Assembly (NCBI RefSeq): GCF_037083825.1
Contig: NZ_JBAPLU010000009.1
Location: forward strand, 106,566-170,565
Source of the DNA: Klenkia sesuvii
Lineage (GTDB): Bacteria; Actinomycetota; Actinomycetes; Mycobacteriales; Geodermatophilaceae
Length of the DNA: 64,000 nt
Direction of reading: 5' to 3'
Part shown: positions 17,201 to 24,936 of the stretch, piece after piece
How the letters are laid out: each line of letters begins with the position of its first letter
How positions within the stretch are numbered: position 1 is the first letter of the stretch
Program-made: the position numbers and the translations under genes
Notes under the pieces: generated by a model
The model's input: only the letters and a program-made list of their open reading frames with translations
Databases searched by the model: none
What the model was told of the DNA's origin: nothing

Positions 17201-17664
17201 AGCACGCCCTCCTTCGGGGCCTGCGCCGCCGCGCCCTCCAGTGCGGCGCCCTGCGGCGTGGGCGTCCTCCTGCCGTGCGGCTGGGGGTCGACGCGCAGCA
17301 CCTCCCCCACCTCGGCCAGCTGCTTGGTGCGCCGCAGGGCCGCCCGGAGCTCGCCGACCTGGTCCTCGGTGGGTGAACCGTGGAACCTGCCGTACAGCTC
17401 CGTCCCGCGACCGCCGGGGGCCGGCTGCATGCGCACCTCCAGGTCCGGGCCCAACGCCTCCAGCTCGGGGAACGGACCCGCGAGGTCGTCCCGGAACACC
17501 GTCACCGCCCGCCACCGCCGGGCGGCCACGTCGGCGGGCTCGGTGGTCGAGGCCTGCCCGACGCCGGGGATGCGGGTGTGCTGCAGCGTGCCCAGCGCCG
17601 CCCCGCCGAGCTGGGCAGCCTTGCCGAGCACCTGCCGCAGCGGGCCGCTCACCGCGCTGCTCAC
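17197..17664 (-). CDS. Uncharacterised 155-aa protein, possibly SRPBCC/cyclase-like
   Basis: Both ends overlap neighbouring genes (GTGA at the start, GTGA at the stop), so it is surely translated with them. The central segment WRAVTVFRDDLAGPFPELEAL and EVRMQPAPGGRGTELYGR looks like two strands and a helix of an SRPBCC (START-like) fold, where 'WRAVTV' would open the domain. The C-terminal 40 residues are disordered. It is not recognised with certainty. Its position between DUF3618 and a dehydrogenase is its best clue: a partner of the envelope-stress operon. Confidence 0.75.
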   Translation of the reverse strand: MSSAVSGPLRQVLGKAAQLGGAALGTLQHTRIPGVGQASTTEPADVAARRWRAVTVFRDDLAGPFPELEALGPDLEVRMQPAPGGRGTELYGRFHGSPTEDQVGELRAALRRTKQLAEVGEVLRVDPQPHGRRTPTPQGAALEGAAAQAPKEGVL

Positions 17665-18254
17665 CGGGAGTCCTGCACGTCCCGGCGGGCCTGCTGGGCC
17701 TGGCCCTGCACGTCCCCCGCGGCGGACTGGCCCTCCTCCTTCACCGCCTGCACGGCCTGGGTCGCGGTGCCCTGCACGGACTGCGCCGCCTCCTGGGCGG
17801 CGGGCTGCAGCTGCTCCGCGGCGTCCTGGGCGACCTGCTTGACGTCCTCCACCAGCGGCTGCGCGGCCTGCTCGGCCTGGGCGGCGAGCTCCTTCTCGCG
17901 CTGGCTGGTCGGCAGCAGGGAGGACACCAGCCAACCGACCCCGAAGGCGATCAGGCCGGCGGCCACCGGGTTGCCCCGGGTGCCCTGGACGGCGGCGTCG
18001 GGCGCCTGCGCCACCCCCTGGGCGGCGTCGTGGGCCCGGGCGGTCACCCCGCCGGCGGAGGAGCTGGACGGGGAGTCCGAGCCGAAGACCCGGCCGCGCA
18101 GGTCGTCCACGGCCTGCTTGGTCCGGGTGACCCGGCGGTCGACCACCCGGGCCGGGTTGACCTTCTCGTTGAGCGCGTCGACGTCGTGGCCGAGGTCGGC
18201 ACGGGTGTCCTCGATCTGCTGCCGGATGACGTCGGGGTCGTTGCTGCTGGTCAT
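17661..18254 (-). CDS. DUF3618 membrane-anchored protein
   Basis: The 197-aa protein starts MTSSNDPDVIRQQIEDTRADL, the characteristic DUF3618 opening (IEqTRaeL), and a short TM segment follows at about 105-120 (VAAGLIAFGVGWLVSS). The C-terminal 75 residues are a repetitive Ala/Gln/Glu amphipathic helix (EDVKQVAQDAAEQLQ) of the type found in LEA and apolipoprotein-like proteins. It probably associates with the inner face of the membrane. AGGAGA precedes the ATG. It lies 19 bases after the holin-like gene in the same operon. Confidence 0.85.
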   Translation of the reverse strand: MTSSNDPDVIRQQIEDTRADLGHDVDALNEKVNPARVVDRRVTRTKQAVDDLRGRVFGSDSPSSSSAGGVTARAHDAAQGVAQAPDAAVQGTRGNPVAAGLIAFGVGWLVSSLLPTSQREKELAAQAEQAAQPLVEDVKQVAQDAAEQLQPAAQEAAQSVQGTATQAVQAVKEEGQSAAGDVQGQAQQARRDVQDSR

Positions 18255-18273
18255 GACGGGGTCTCCTCGGGTG

Positions 18274-18687
18274 TCAGGAACGGGGGGTGACGGCATCGGG
18301 GACCCGCTGCAGGGTCTCCACCGTCCGCTCGGGCTTGGGGTCCACGCCCTTCAGCCGGCCGCGGCCGACCACGAACAGCACGGCGGCGACGACGGCCCAG
18401 ATCGCCGCCACGACGAGTGCGGCCCAGCCGGCCCGGATGGCGCTGGCCAGCCCGGCCCAGAGGGCGAGGCTCAGGGACAGCACGGTCAGGTGGCCGGCGT
18501 AGCCGGCCCCGCCGAGCATGCCGGCACCGACGCCGGCCTTCTTGGCCTCCGCGGTGAGCTCGGCCCTGGCCAGGGCGAGCTCTTGCCGCACGAGCGTGGA
18601 CAGGTCGCGGCTGACCTCGCCGATCAGCTCGCCGACCGGGGTGCCCTCGACGTCGGGACGGTCCTCCCGTGGGTCGGGGCCGGTCAT
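18274..18687 (-). CDS. Phage-holin-like membrane protein (Actinobacteriota Holin-X / DUF1469)
   Basis: 137 aa. An N-terminal helix (LIGEVSRDLSTLVRQELALARAEL) precedes two transmembrane helices at about 55-80 and 88-110 and a basic tail. This is the layout of the Holin-X / phage holin superfamily III proteins that actinobacteria encode next to DUF3618 genes. There is no prophage nearby, so the role is in the cell's own envelope rather than lysis. Its ATG overlaps the stop of the LEA-like gene. Confidence 0.87.
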   Translation of the reverse strand: MTGPDPREDRPDVEGTPVGELIGEVSRDLSTLVRQELALARAELTAEAKKAGVGAGMLGGAGYAGHLTVLSLSLALWAGLASAIRAGWAALVVAAIWAVVAAVLFVVGRGRLKGVDPKPERTVETLQRVPDAVTPRS

Positions 18688-19424
18688 GCCTGGCCACCGC
18701 TGTACGGCGAGGGCGGGACGGGGCTGTAGCCCGTGACCGGGTCGTACCCGGGGCCCGTCGACGCCGCCGGGGGTGCGGCCGGGACGGCCCGGACGTCGTC
18801 CTCGCCGGGGAGCGGGCCGGTGCCGGTGCTGACCGCGTGCTCCGGCTGCCCGCCGGGGGTGGCCGCGCCGTCGGAGCTGCCGGAGCTGCTCGGGGCGATG
18901 CCCTCCTTGTGCGCGGCGACGACGCCGCTGGTGAGCCGGCCGGCGAGCACCCCGGCCACGGCGGCGCCGAGCAGGAAGGCGCCCGGACGGCGTCGGGCGA
19001 ACCGGCGGGCGTCCTCGAGCAGGTCACCGGGCTCCCGGTCGCGCAGGTGCCCGGCCAGGCCCTCGACCCGGTCGGTGGCCTGGCGGAGCAGGTCGGTGGC
19101 CGGCCCGGAGCCGCCCTCGCCGTTCGTGAGCGAGCGCAGCTCGTCGGCCAGCGCGCCGAGGCTCTCGGCCGCCTTCTGCTGACCGGCGCGGGCCTGCTCG
19201 GTGGCCTGGCCGCGGCCCTGCTCGAGCAGGTCGTTCGCCTGCCGGCGGGCCTCGCCCGCGACCTGCTTGGCCTGGTCGGCGGCCGTGCCGGCGACCTGCT
19301 GGCCGGCCCCGGCTGCGGTGTGGCCGACCTCGGCGGCCTGGCCCTTCGCGACGTCGGTCGTGCTGCGGTCGCGGCTGCCGGGTGTGCCTCCCGAGCCGTT
19401 GGGGGTGTCGAGGGAGTGGGACAT
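18684..19424 (-). CDS. LEA-like amphipathic stress protein with one TM segment
   Basis: The 246-aa product has three parts. An Ala/Gln/Lys-rich helical stretch with LEA-like repeats lies at about 25-100 (AADQAKQVAGEARRQAND). A mid region holds LRQATDRVEGLAGHLRDR and one TM helix (FLLGAAVAGVLAGRL, about 150-165). The tail is a disordered Pro/Ser/Gly sequence. LEA-type helices protect membranes or proteins in drying; that is a family inference. AGGAGGA precedes ATG 19424. It is the first gene of the operon running to 16025. Confidence 0.78.
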   Translation of the reverse strand: MSHSLDTPNGSGGTPGSRDRSTTDVAKGQAAEVGHTAAGAGQQVAGTAADQAKQVAGEARRQANDLLEQGRGQATEQARAGQQKAAESLGALADELRSLTNGEGGSGPATDLLRQATDRVEGLAGHLRDREPGDLLEDARRFARRRPGAFLLGAAVAGVLAGRLTSGVVAAHKEGIAPSSSGSSDGAATPGGQPEHAVSTGTGPLPGEDDVRAVPAAPPAASTGPGYDPVTGYSPVPPSPYSGGQA

Positions 19425-19450
19425 GGGTTCCTCCTGGGTGTGCGGGTGGG

Positions 19451-19681
19451 TCAGGGGGCGGCCGGCACAGCGGCCGGCGCGGTGGCCCGGCGCGGCCGGT
19501 GGTGCCGGTGGTGCCGGTGGTGCCGGTGGTGGCGGCCGACGGCCAGTCGGTGCAGCAGTCCGGCGGCCACGACGAGGCCGGCCAGCGGCGGCACGCCGGG
19601 GACGACGACGGCGACGAGCGCCGCGAGCAGCAGCGTCAGCAGCAGGGGCAGGGAGCGGGGGCTGGGCAGCACGGCGAGCAC
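19451..19681 (-). CDS. Small membrane protein with His-rich repeat
   Basis: From GTG 19681 the frame encodes 76 residues with two hydrophobic helices (LPLLLTLLLAALVAVVV; LAGLVVAAGLL). A basic tail carries a tandem HRH repeat (GRHHRHHRHHRHHRP), which could bind metal. No good Shine-Dalgarno is present, and the frame is the same as the upstream catalase beyond its stop. It sits 26 bases before the LEA-like gene. The DNA of the His run is a short tandem repeat (GGTGCCGGT type), so chance is possible. Confidence 0.45.
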   Translation of the reverse strand: MLAVLPSPRSLPLLLTLLLAALVAVVVPGVPPLAGLVVAAGLLHRLAVGRHHRHHRHHRHHRPRRATAPAAVPAAP

Positions 19682-19715
19682 CTCGTCGTCGGTGGTGGTG
19701 GGTCCTGCGGGGTGG

Positions 19716-19743
19716 CCCGGGCCTGCCGGGCGGCAGGCCCGGG
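19716..19743 (-). terminator. Hairpin terminator after Mn catalase
   Basis: A perfect 12-bp stem, CCCGGGCCTGCC with its complement (19716-19727 and 19732-19743), and a 4-base loop start four bases after the catalase stop codon. No U-tract follows. Confidence 0.75.
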
Positions 19744-19747
19744 GGGG

Positions 19748-20611
19748 CTACTTCAGGGCGTCCTTGGCCTTCTGCAGGAGGGACTCACCCGGCACCGGCG
19801 GGGTGCCGAACAGGCGGGGGTCGCCCGGCGGGAGGATCGGCGCGTCCGCGTGCGCGGCGATCGGCGCCGCCGAGAGGGTCGCGTCGCTGCCGTCGAGCGC
19901 CGGGCCGTTCGCCCAGCGCCCGTTCGCGGCGTCCGGGCCGTCGGAGGCGTCGATGAACACGTGTGCGAACTCCGGCAGCTCCTCGTCGAGCGGGAACGCC
20001 TCGGGCACCGGGATGCCGTCCAGGCCGTCGGCCTTGAGCTCCTCCATCGCCGCCAGCCACTGCTGCTGGTGCATGTGGTCGCGGGTGAGCAGGAAGCGGA
20101 GCAGGTCCTTCACGCCGTGGTCGTCGGTCATGTTCCACAGCCGCGCGACCTGCAGGCGGCCCTGCATCTCGGCGGTGGCGTTGTAGGAGAAGTCGGCGAA
20201 CAGGTTGCCGCTGGCGGTGACGTAGGCCCCGGTCCAGGGGTTGCCCATGCTGTCCATGTAGGAGGCACCCGAGCCGTTGGCGATGAGGTGCTGCGGGTTG
20301 TGCTGGCCGTACCCGGCCGCGGCCTCCTTGGTGCGGTCGGCGGCGTCGGGCTTGAGCGGCGCGTGGTCCAGCAGCCGGTCGATCATCGTCACGATCATCT
20401 CGACGTGGGCGAGCTCCTCGGTGCCGATCGCCAGCAGCATGTCCTTGTACTTGCCGGGCAGTCGGCAGTTCCAGCCCTGCAGCAGGTACTGGGTGGCGAC
20501 GGTCATCTCGCCCCACTGGCCACCGAGGACCTCCTGCATCTTGCGCGCGAAGTCGGCGTCGGGACCATCGGGCTTGGCCTCGAACTGCAGGGCGTGGGTG
20601 TGGGTGAACAC
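19748..20611 (-). CDS. Manganese catalase family protein
   Basis: A 287-aa di-manganese catalase (ferritin-like four-helix bundle) that breaks down H2O2. The metal ligands fall in the expected order: Glu in GEMTVATQYLLQ, Glu and His in GTEELAHVEM, Glu in TAEMQGRLQ, and His in TRDHMHQQQW. The variable C-terminal tail is Pro/Ala-rich. GTG 20611 has GAGGAGAC ahead. A heme-free catalase suits oxidative stress with limited iron, and the Mn-type Nramp transporter 2 kb away could supply the metal. Confidence 0.93.
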   Translation of the reverse strand: MFTHTHALQFEAKPDGPDADFARKMQEVLGGQWGEMTVATQYLLQGWNCRLPGKYKDMLLAIGTEELAHVEMIVTMIDRLLDHAPLKPDAADRTKEAAAGYGQHNPQHLIANGSGASYMDSMGNPWTGAYVTASGNLFADFSYNATAEMQGRLQVARLWNMTDDHGVKDLLRFLLTRDHMHQQQWLAAMEELKADGLDGIPVPEAFPLDEELPEFAHVFIDASDGPDAANGRWANGPALDGSDATLSAAPIAAHADAPILPPGDPRLFGTPPVPGESLLQKAKDALK

Positions 20612-20737
20612 GGGGTCTCCTCGATGCTGGGTGTGGTGCTCGGGGTGGGGTGTCGTGCACCGCGACGCGGCCTCGACCCCTTCCTCCCCACCCCCGCTGG
20701 CCCGCCGGGGCCGACCGGTGGCCCCCGCGGGCCCGCC

Positions 20738-21514
20738 TCACCGGTCGGGCAGGTCGACCACGACGCTGAGGCCCGCCTCGTCCCGGATGCACGCCACGTG
20801 GCCGCCCAGTTCGCGGGTCTGCCGCTGCACCGACCAGAGCCCGAGACCGGTGAGGTCGGTCGGGGGCCGGTCGGCCTGCAGGTGCGCCACCACCCGGTCG
20901 GGGACGCCGTCCTGGGTCACCACCAGCCGGGCCCACCCGTGCCGGGCACCCACCGCGAGCACGACCGAGCGCCCCGCGCCGTGCCGGTACGCGTTCTCCA
21001 GCAGGTTGGTGAGGATCCGCTGCACCCGCGCGTCGCCGACCGGCACCACGGCCGCGTCGGGGGCCATCGCCAGCCTCACCTGCCGGGCGGGCAGCCCGGA
21101 GGCCTGCAGGCTGGCCCGGACGACGTCGGTCAGCGGGCGGGGCCAACCACCGGGCAGCGCCCCGCCGGTGGCCACGGCGGTGCGCAGCATCGACACCAGG
21201 CTGTCGGCCTGGGCCAGCGCCAGCTCAGCGAGGTCCGCCCCGAGGTCGGCGCCGTGGTCGCTACCGAGGTCGGCGCCGGGATCGTTACCGAGGCCGGCGC
21301 CGGGATCGCTACCGGGGTCGGCCACGCGACCCCGGTCGTCGAGGTGCGCGAGCAGGGCCCGCAGCGACGCCAGCGGGGTGCCGAGGTCGTGGCACAGCGC
21401 CCGCAGGACGGCGTCCTCGGTGCTGACCGCGGGTGCCGCGCCGCGGCGCAGCCGGGTGTGCCAGCGGGGGCGCCAGCGCGGGGCGGCAGACGGGGTGTCG
21501 AGACCGATCGTCAC
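20738..21514 (-). CDS. Soluble sensor histidine kinase
   Basis: A 258-aa kinase with no membrane helix and no recognisable sensor domain. The H box is LCHDLGTPLASLRALL (phospho-His about residue 44), the N box QRILTNLLENAYRHG, and the G box TGLGLWSVQRQTRELGG. GTG 21514 follows GGGGGAGGTGTATCC. An expanded linker between the H box and the next helix is made of (N/D)PGADLGS-type repeats. It is divergent from, and 65 bases from, a response regulator that is its likely partner. It would need a partner or ligand to sense input. Confidence 0.88.
   Translation of the reverse strand: MTIGLDTPSAAPRWRPRWHTRLRRGAAPAVSTEDAVLRALCHDLGTPLASLRALLAHLDDRGRVADPGSDPGAGLGNDPGADLGSDHGADLGADLAELALAQADSLVSMLRTAVATGGALPGGWPRPLTDVVRASLQASGLPARQVRLAMAPDAAVVPVGDARVQRILTNLLENAYRHGAGRSVVLAVGARHGWARLVVTQDGVPDRVVAHLQADRPPTDLTGLGLWSVQRQTRELGGHVACIRDEAGLSVVVDLPDR
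21242..21323. repeat. 24-bp tandem repeat inside the kinase gene
   Basis: Three full copies (21242-21265, 21266-21289, 21290-21313) and a partial fourth of a 24-bp unit related to GAGGTCGGCGCCGGGATCG. Each adds eight residues (GADLGSDP-like) to the linker after the H box. Copies differ by a few substitutions. Confidence 0.85.
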
Positions 21515-21579
21515 GGATACACCTCCCCCGACGCCCCCGGCCAGCCCCGCCGGAGGGCGCCCGGACACCCAGGTGAGGA

Positions 21580-22263
21580 ATGGACCCGCACCCCGAGACC
21601 CCGCCCGTCGACAGCCCGCCCGTCGATGTCGTCCTGGTCGACGACCACGCCCTGTTCAGCCGCGGCCTGGCCGCGCTGCTGCCCACGGTCAGCGGTGGCC
21701 GGGTGCGCGTGGTCGGCACGACCGACGACGCATCGGCGGCGGCGACCCTGGTGCGCCGCGCGCAGGCCGACCTGGCGCTCGTGGACCTGTCCATGCCCCC
21801 GCCCGGCGGCGTCCGGGCCATCCAGGCCATCCGCCGCACCGCGCCGGCCGTGCGCGTCGTGGCCCTGTCGGGCACCCCCGACGAGGACGAGCAGCTCGAG
21901 GCCCTGCACGCCGGCGCCGAGGCCTTCCTGCCCAAGACCAGCGACCCGGAGGCCCTGGTGCCCCCGCTGCTCGCCCTGCTGCAGGGGTGGTCGGTGGTGC
22001 CGGTGACGCTGCTGCGCCGGATGCTGGCCGACGCCGCGCCCCGGGAGGACCAGGGCGTCCTGGGCCGGCTGTCCGCCGACGACCGGCGGCTGTGGCGGTT
22101 GGTCGCGGCCGGGACGTCGACGGTGGACATCGCCCTGTCCCTGCACGTCTCCGAGCGCACCGCGAAGCGGCTGGTGGCCGGTCTGCTGCGTCAGCTGCGG
22201 GTCTCCAGCCGCACCGAGGCGGCGGCGCTGGCCGGTCGGGTGGGGCTGGACCCGCAGCACTGA
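21580..22263 (+). CDS. LuxR/NarL-type response regulator
   Basis: 227 aa. The receiver domain (15-130) has the acidic pair in VVLVDDHALFSRGL, the phospho-accepting Asp in LALVDLSMPPPGG and the conserved Lys in AFLPKTSD. A C-terminal LuxR-type helix-turn-helix covers about 165-220 (AAGTSTVDIALSLHVSERT, KRLVAGLLRQL). It is divergent from the soluble kinase. Targets unknown; the Mn catalase and Nramp genes on either side are natural candidates. Confidence 0.9.
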   Translation: MDPHPETPPVDSPPVDVVLVDDHALFSRGLAALLPTVSGGRVRVVGTTDDASAAATLVRRAQADLALVDLSMPPPGGVRAIQAIRRTAPAVRVVALSGTPDEDEQLEALHAGAEAFLPKTSDPEALVPPLLALLQGWSVVPVTLLRRMLADAAPREDQGVLGRLSADDRRLWRLVAAGTSTVDIALSLHVSERTAKRLVAGLLRQLRVSSRTEAAALAGRVGLDPQH

Positions 22264-22398
22264 GGCGGGGCACGGGGGCCGGGGTGGCGGCATCGGGGGT
22301 CCTCGGCGTCGTGGGGGGCAGGACGGCCGCGGGCTGGACCTCGGGGTACTCCCTGAGCCCACCGCACCGCGCCCGACCCGGCCACCCGGGCGGCGACC

Positions 22399-22450
22399 TT
22401 GGCCCGGCCGGGCCAGAAGACGCACCGGACGTTTGGCCCGGCCGGGCCAG
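22399..22450 (+). promoter_or_regulatory. Twin 16-bp palindromes upstream of the Nramp gene, candidate operator
   Basis: The perfect palindrome TGGCCCGGCCGGGCCA occurs at 22400-22415 and again at 22434-22449. It sits in an 18-base direct repeat (22399-22416, 22433-22450) whose start-to-start distance is 34 bp. It lies 43 bases before the proposed Nramp start, as expected for a paired operator of a metal-responsive repressor. The rest of the 22264-22492 gap shows nothing gene-like. Confidence 0.5.
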
Positions 22451-22492
22451 GCCACGGCCCGCGCGGGCCCTCGGCGGGGGCACGGACAGCAC

Positions 22493-23779
22493 GTGTTCCT
22501 CAGCCGCGTCGAGGCCGCCACGCTGCCGCCCGCCACGCCACCGCGACCCCCGTCGTCCGCGCGGGCAGCCCGGCGGGCCCGGCTGTGGCCGATGCTCGGT
22601 CCGGCCTTCGTCGCCGCGATCGCCTACGTCGACCCGGGGAACGTGGCCACCAACGCGACGGCCGGGGCGTCGTTCGGCTACACGCTGCTGTGGGTGGTGG
22701 TGGCGGCCAACGTGCTCGCCGTCCTGGTGCAGACGCTCACCGCCAAGCTCGGCGTGGCGACCGGACGCGACCTGGCGACGCTGTGCCGGCTGACCCTCCC
22801 CACGCCGGTGACCCGCCTGCTGTGGGCGCAGGCCGAGGTCGTGGCGATAGCCACCGACCTGGCCGAGATCGTCGGCGGAGCCGACGCGCTCCACCTGCTC
22901 TTCGGCGTCCCGCTGCCGGTCGGCGGCCTGCTCACGGCCGGGGTCGCGTTCGCGCTGCTCGGGCTGCAGCGCTTCGGTCACCGACCCTTCGAGCGGGCGG
23001 TCACCGGGTGCCTGCTGGTGATCGCCGCCGGGTTCGGCTACACGATGGTGGATGCCGGCGTCGACCCGGCCGGCGTGGTCGCGGGGCTCGCCCCCACGCC
23101 GCTGTCGGGCGACGCCGCGGTGCTCGCCGTCGGCATCCTGGGCGCCACCGTGATGCCGCACGTGGTCCTCGTGCACTCCGCGCTCACCCCGGGCCGCTAC
23201 GGGGACGCGGTGACCGCCGGGCGCACCCGGGCCGGGCGAGGCCGGCTGCTGCGGGCCCAGCGGCTCGACGTCCTGCTGGCCATGGTGCTCGCCGGGCTGG
23301 TCAACGCGGTGCTGCTGGTCGTGGCCGCCGGGCTGTTCGCCGGCCAGGGTGACCAGACCCTGGAGAGCGTGTACGCCGGGCTGGCCGAGCGCTCGGGCCA
23401 GGGCGCCTCGGTCGCGTTCGCCCTGGCGCTGCTGGCGTCGGGCTTCGCGGCGTCCTCGGTGGGCACGCACGCCGGCCAGGTGGTGATGGCCGGGTTCCTG
23501 CGGCGGCACATCCCGGTGCTGCTGCGCCGGACGATCACCGTCGCCCCGGCCGTGGGCCTGCTGATGTGGGGAGCGGACCCCACGACGGCGCTGGTGTGGT
23601 CGCAGGTGGTGCTGAGCTTCGGCATCCCGTTCGCGCTGGTGCCCCTGGTGTGGCTGACCGCCCGCCGCTCGGTCATGGGGGCCTGGGTGAACCGCCGGGT
23701 GACGACGGCGGCCGCCGTCCTGGTCGCCGTCGCGGTGACCACGCTGAACGCGTGGCTCGTCGTCGACGTGTTGACCTGA
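22493..23779 (+). CDS. mntH: Nramp family divalent metal (Mn2+/Fe2+) transporter
   Basis: A proton-coupled metal importer with about 11 TM helices and the two Nramp hallmark motifs. The metal-binding DPGN is in AAIAYVDPGNVATN (TM1) and the MPH of TM6 is in LGATVMPHVVLVHSAL. GTG 22493 gives VFLSRVEAATL, a typical short cytoplasmic N-terminus and 428 aa. Longer starts (22433) would place the second palindrome inside the coding region. Mn import is favoured by the nearby Mn catalase. A radical-SAM gene follows after 23 bases. Confidence 0.92.
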   Translation: MFLSRVEAATLPPATPPRPPSSARAARRARLWPMLGPAFVAAIAYVDPGNVATNATAGASFGYTLLWVVVAANVLAVLVQTLTAKLGVATGRDLATLCRLTLPTPVTRLLWAQAEVVAIATDLAEIVGGADALHLLFGVPLPVGGLLTAGVAFALLGLQRFGHRPFERAVTGCLLVIAAGFGYTMVDAGVDPAGVVAGLAPTPLSGDAAVLAVGILGATVMPHVVLVHSALTPGRYGDAVTAGRTRAGRGRLLRAQRLDVLLAMVLAGLVNAVLLVVAAGLFAGQGDQTLESVYAGLAERSGQGASVAFALALLASGFAASSVGTHAGQVVMAGFLRRHIPVLLRRTITVAPAVGLLMWGADPTTALVWSQVVLSFGIPFALVPLVWLTARRSVMGAWVNRRVTTAAAVLVAVAVTTLNAWLVVDVLT

Positions 23780-23802
23780 GCCCGGGCGGGCAGGGTGCAG
23801 CG

Positions 23803-24927
23803 GTGACCCAGCCGAGCCTGTTCGACGAGCTGGACGACGCCGAGGCCCGGGCCGCCGAGACGCCGGTGGAGAACCGCCTGCTCCAGGTGCGGCGGATCTA
23901 CGCCGAACCCGCCGCCGCGGCCTCCCCGCGGGGCCGGCAGGTGCTCGCCCGCTTCCCCGCCGCCGAGGTGGTCGAGGTGGCCAGCCACTGGGGTGTCCCC
24001 GAGCTGCACGGCAACGCGGGGAACGTCGAGCGCTGGGTGCGGGTGAAGACCGAGACCCTGGTGCTCGGGGTGAAGAAGTCCATCGCCACCCGGGAGAACG
24101 GCCGGTCGGCGAACTGGATCGCCCCCTCGGCGGCCAACGGCTGCGCGATGGCCTGCGCCTACTGCTACGTGCCGCGCCGCAAGGGTTACGCCAACCCGAT
24201 CACCGTGTTCACCAACATCGAGCAGATCACCGCGCACCTGCGCCGGCACGTCGCCAAGCTGGGACCCAAGCCCGAGCCCGACCAGTGCGACCCCGCGGCG
24301 TGGGTCTACGACATCGGCGAGAACGGCGACTGCTCGGTCGACGCGGTGGTCAGCGACAACGTGGCTGACCTGGTCGCCCTGTTCGCCGACCTGCCCACGG
24401 CGAAGGCGTCCTTCGCCACCAAGTGGGTCAACCGGCAGCTGCTCGACCTCGACCCGCGCGGGCGCACCCGCGTCCGGTTCTCCGTCATGCCCGACGCCGA
24501 CGCGCTGCTCCTCGACGTCCGCACGAGCCGGGTCGCCGAGCGGATCGCCGCGGCCGACGACTTCGTCGCCGCCGGCTACGAGGTGCACCTCAACCTCTCC
24601 CCCGTCGTGCTGCGCCCGGGGTGGGAAGCGGACTGGACGGCGCTGCTGCAGCAGCTGTCCGACGTCCTGTCCCCGGCGACCCGGGCCCAGGCCGCCGCCG
24701 AGGTGATCATGCTGACCCACAACGAGGCCCTGCACGAGGTCAACCTGGGCTGGCACCCGCAGGCCGAGGCCGTGCTGTGGCGTCTGGACCTCCAGGAGGC
24801 GAAGACCTCCCAGAACGGCCAGACCAACGTGCGGTACCGGGCCGACGTCAAGCGGGCCGCGGTGGCCCGGCTGCGCGGGCTGATCGCGGCGCACGCCCCC
24901 TGGCTGACCGTGCGCTACGCGTTCTGA
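23803..24927 (+). CDS. Spore photoproduct lyase family radical-SAM protein
   Basis: A 374-aa radical-SAM enzyme with a CxxxCxxC cluster motif (GCAMACAYCYVPRRKG, about residue 110). The family's preceding segment KKSIATRENGRSANWIAPS and the C-terminal EVIMLTHNEALHEVNL are also present. True spore photoproduct lyases split the 5-thyminyl-5,6-dihydrothymine lesion. Members in bacteria without endospores are common in actinobacteria, and their lesion or substrate is not settled. It lies 23 bases after the Nramp gene and could share its transcript. Confidence 0.87.
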   Translation: MTQPSLFDELDDAEARAAETPVENRLLQVRRIYAEPAAAASPRGRQVLARFPAAEVVEVASHWGVPELHGNAGNVERWVRVKTETLVLGVKKSIATRENGRSANWIAPSAANGCAMACAYCYVPRRKGYANPITVFTNIEQITAHLRRHVAKLGPKPEPDQCDPAAWVYDIGENGDCSVDAVVSDNVADLVALFADLPTAKASFATKWVNRQLLDLDPRGRTRVRFSVMPDADALLLDVRTSRVAERIAAADDFVAAGYEVHLNLSPVVLRPGWEADWTALLQQLSDVLSPATRAQAAAEVIMLTHNEALHEVNLGWHPQAEAVLWRLDLQEAKTSQNGQTNVRYRADVKRAAVARLRGLIAAHAPWLTVRYAF

Positions 24928-24936
24928 GCGGGTCGG

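Noticed and set aside
18274..18687. Holin-like gene as evidence of a prophage
   Set aside because: No integrase, capsid, terminase or lysin nearby; DUF3618/Holin-X pairs are chromosomal in actinobacteria.
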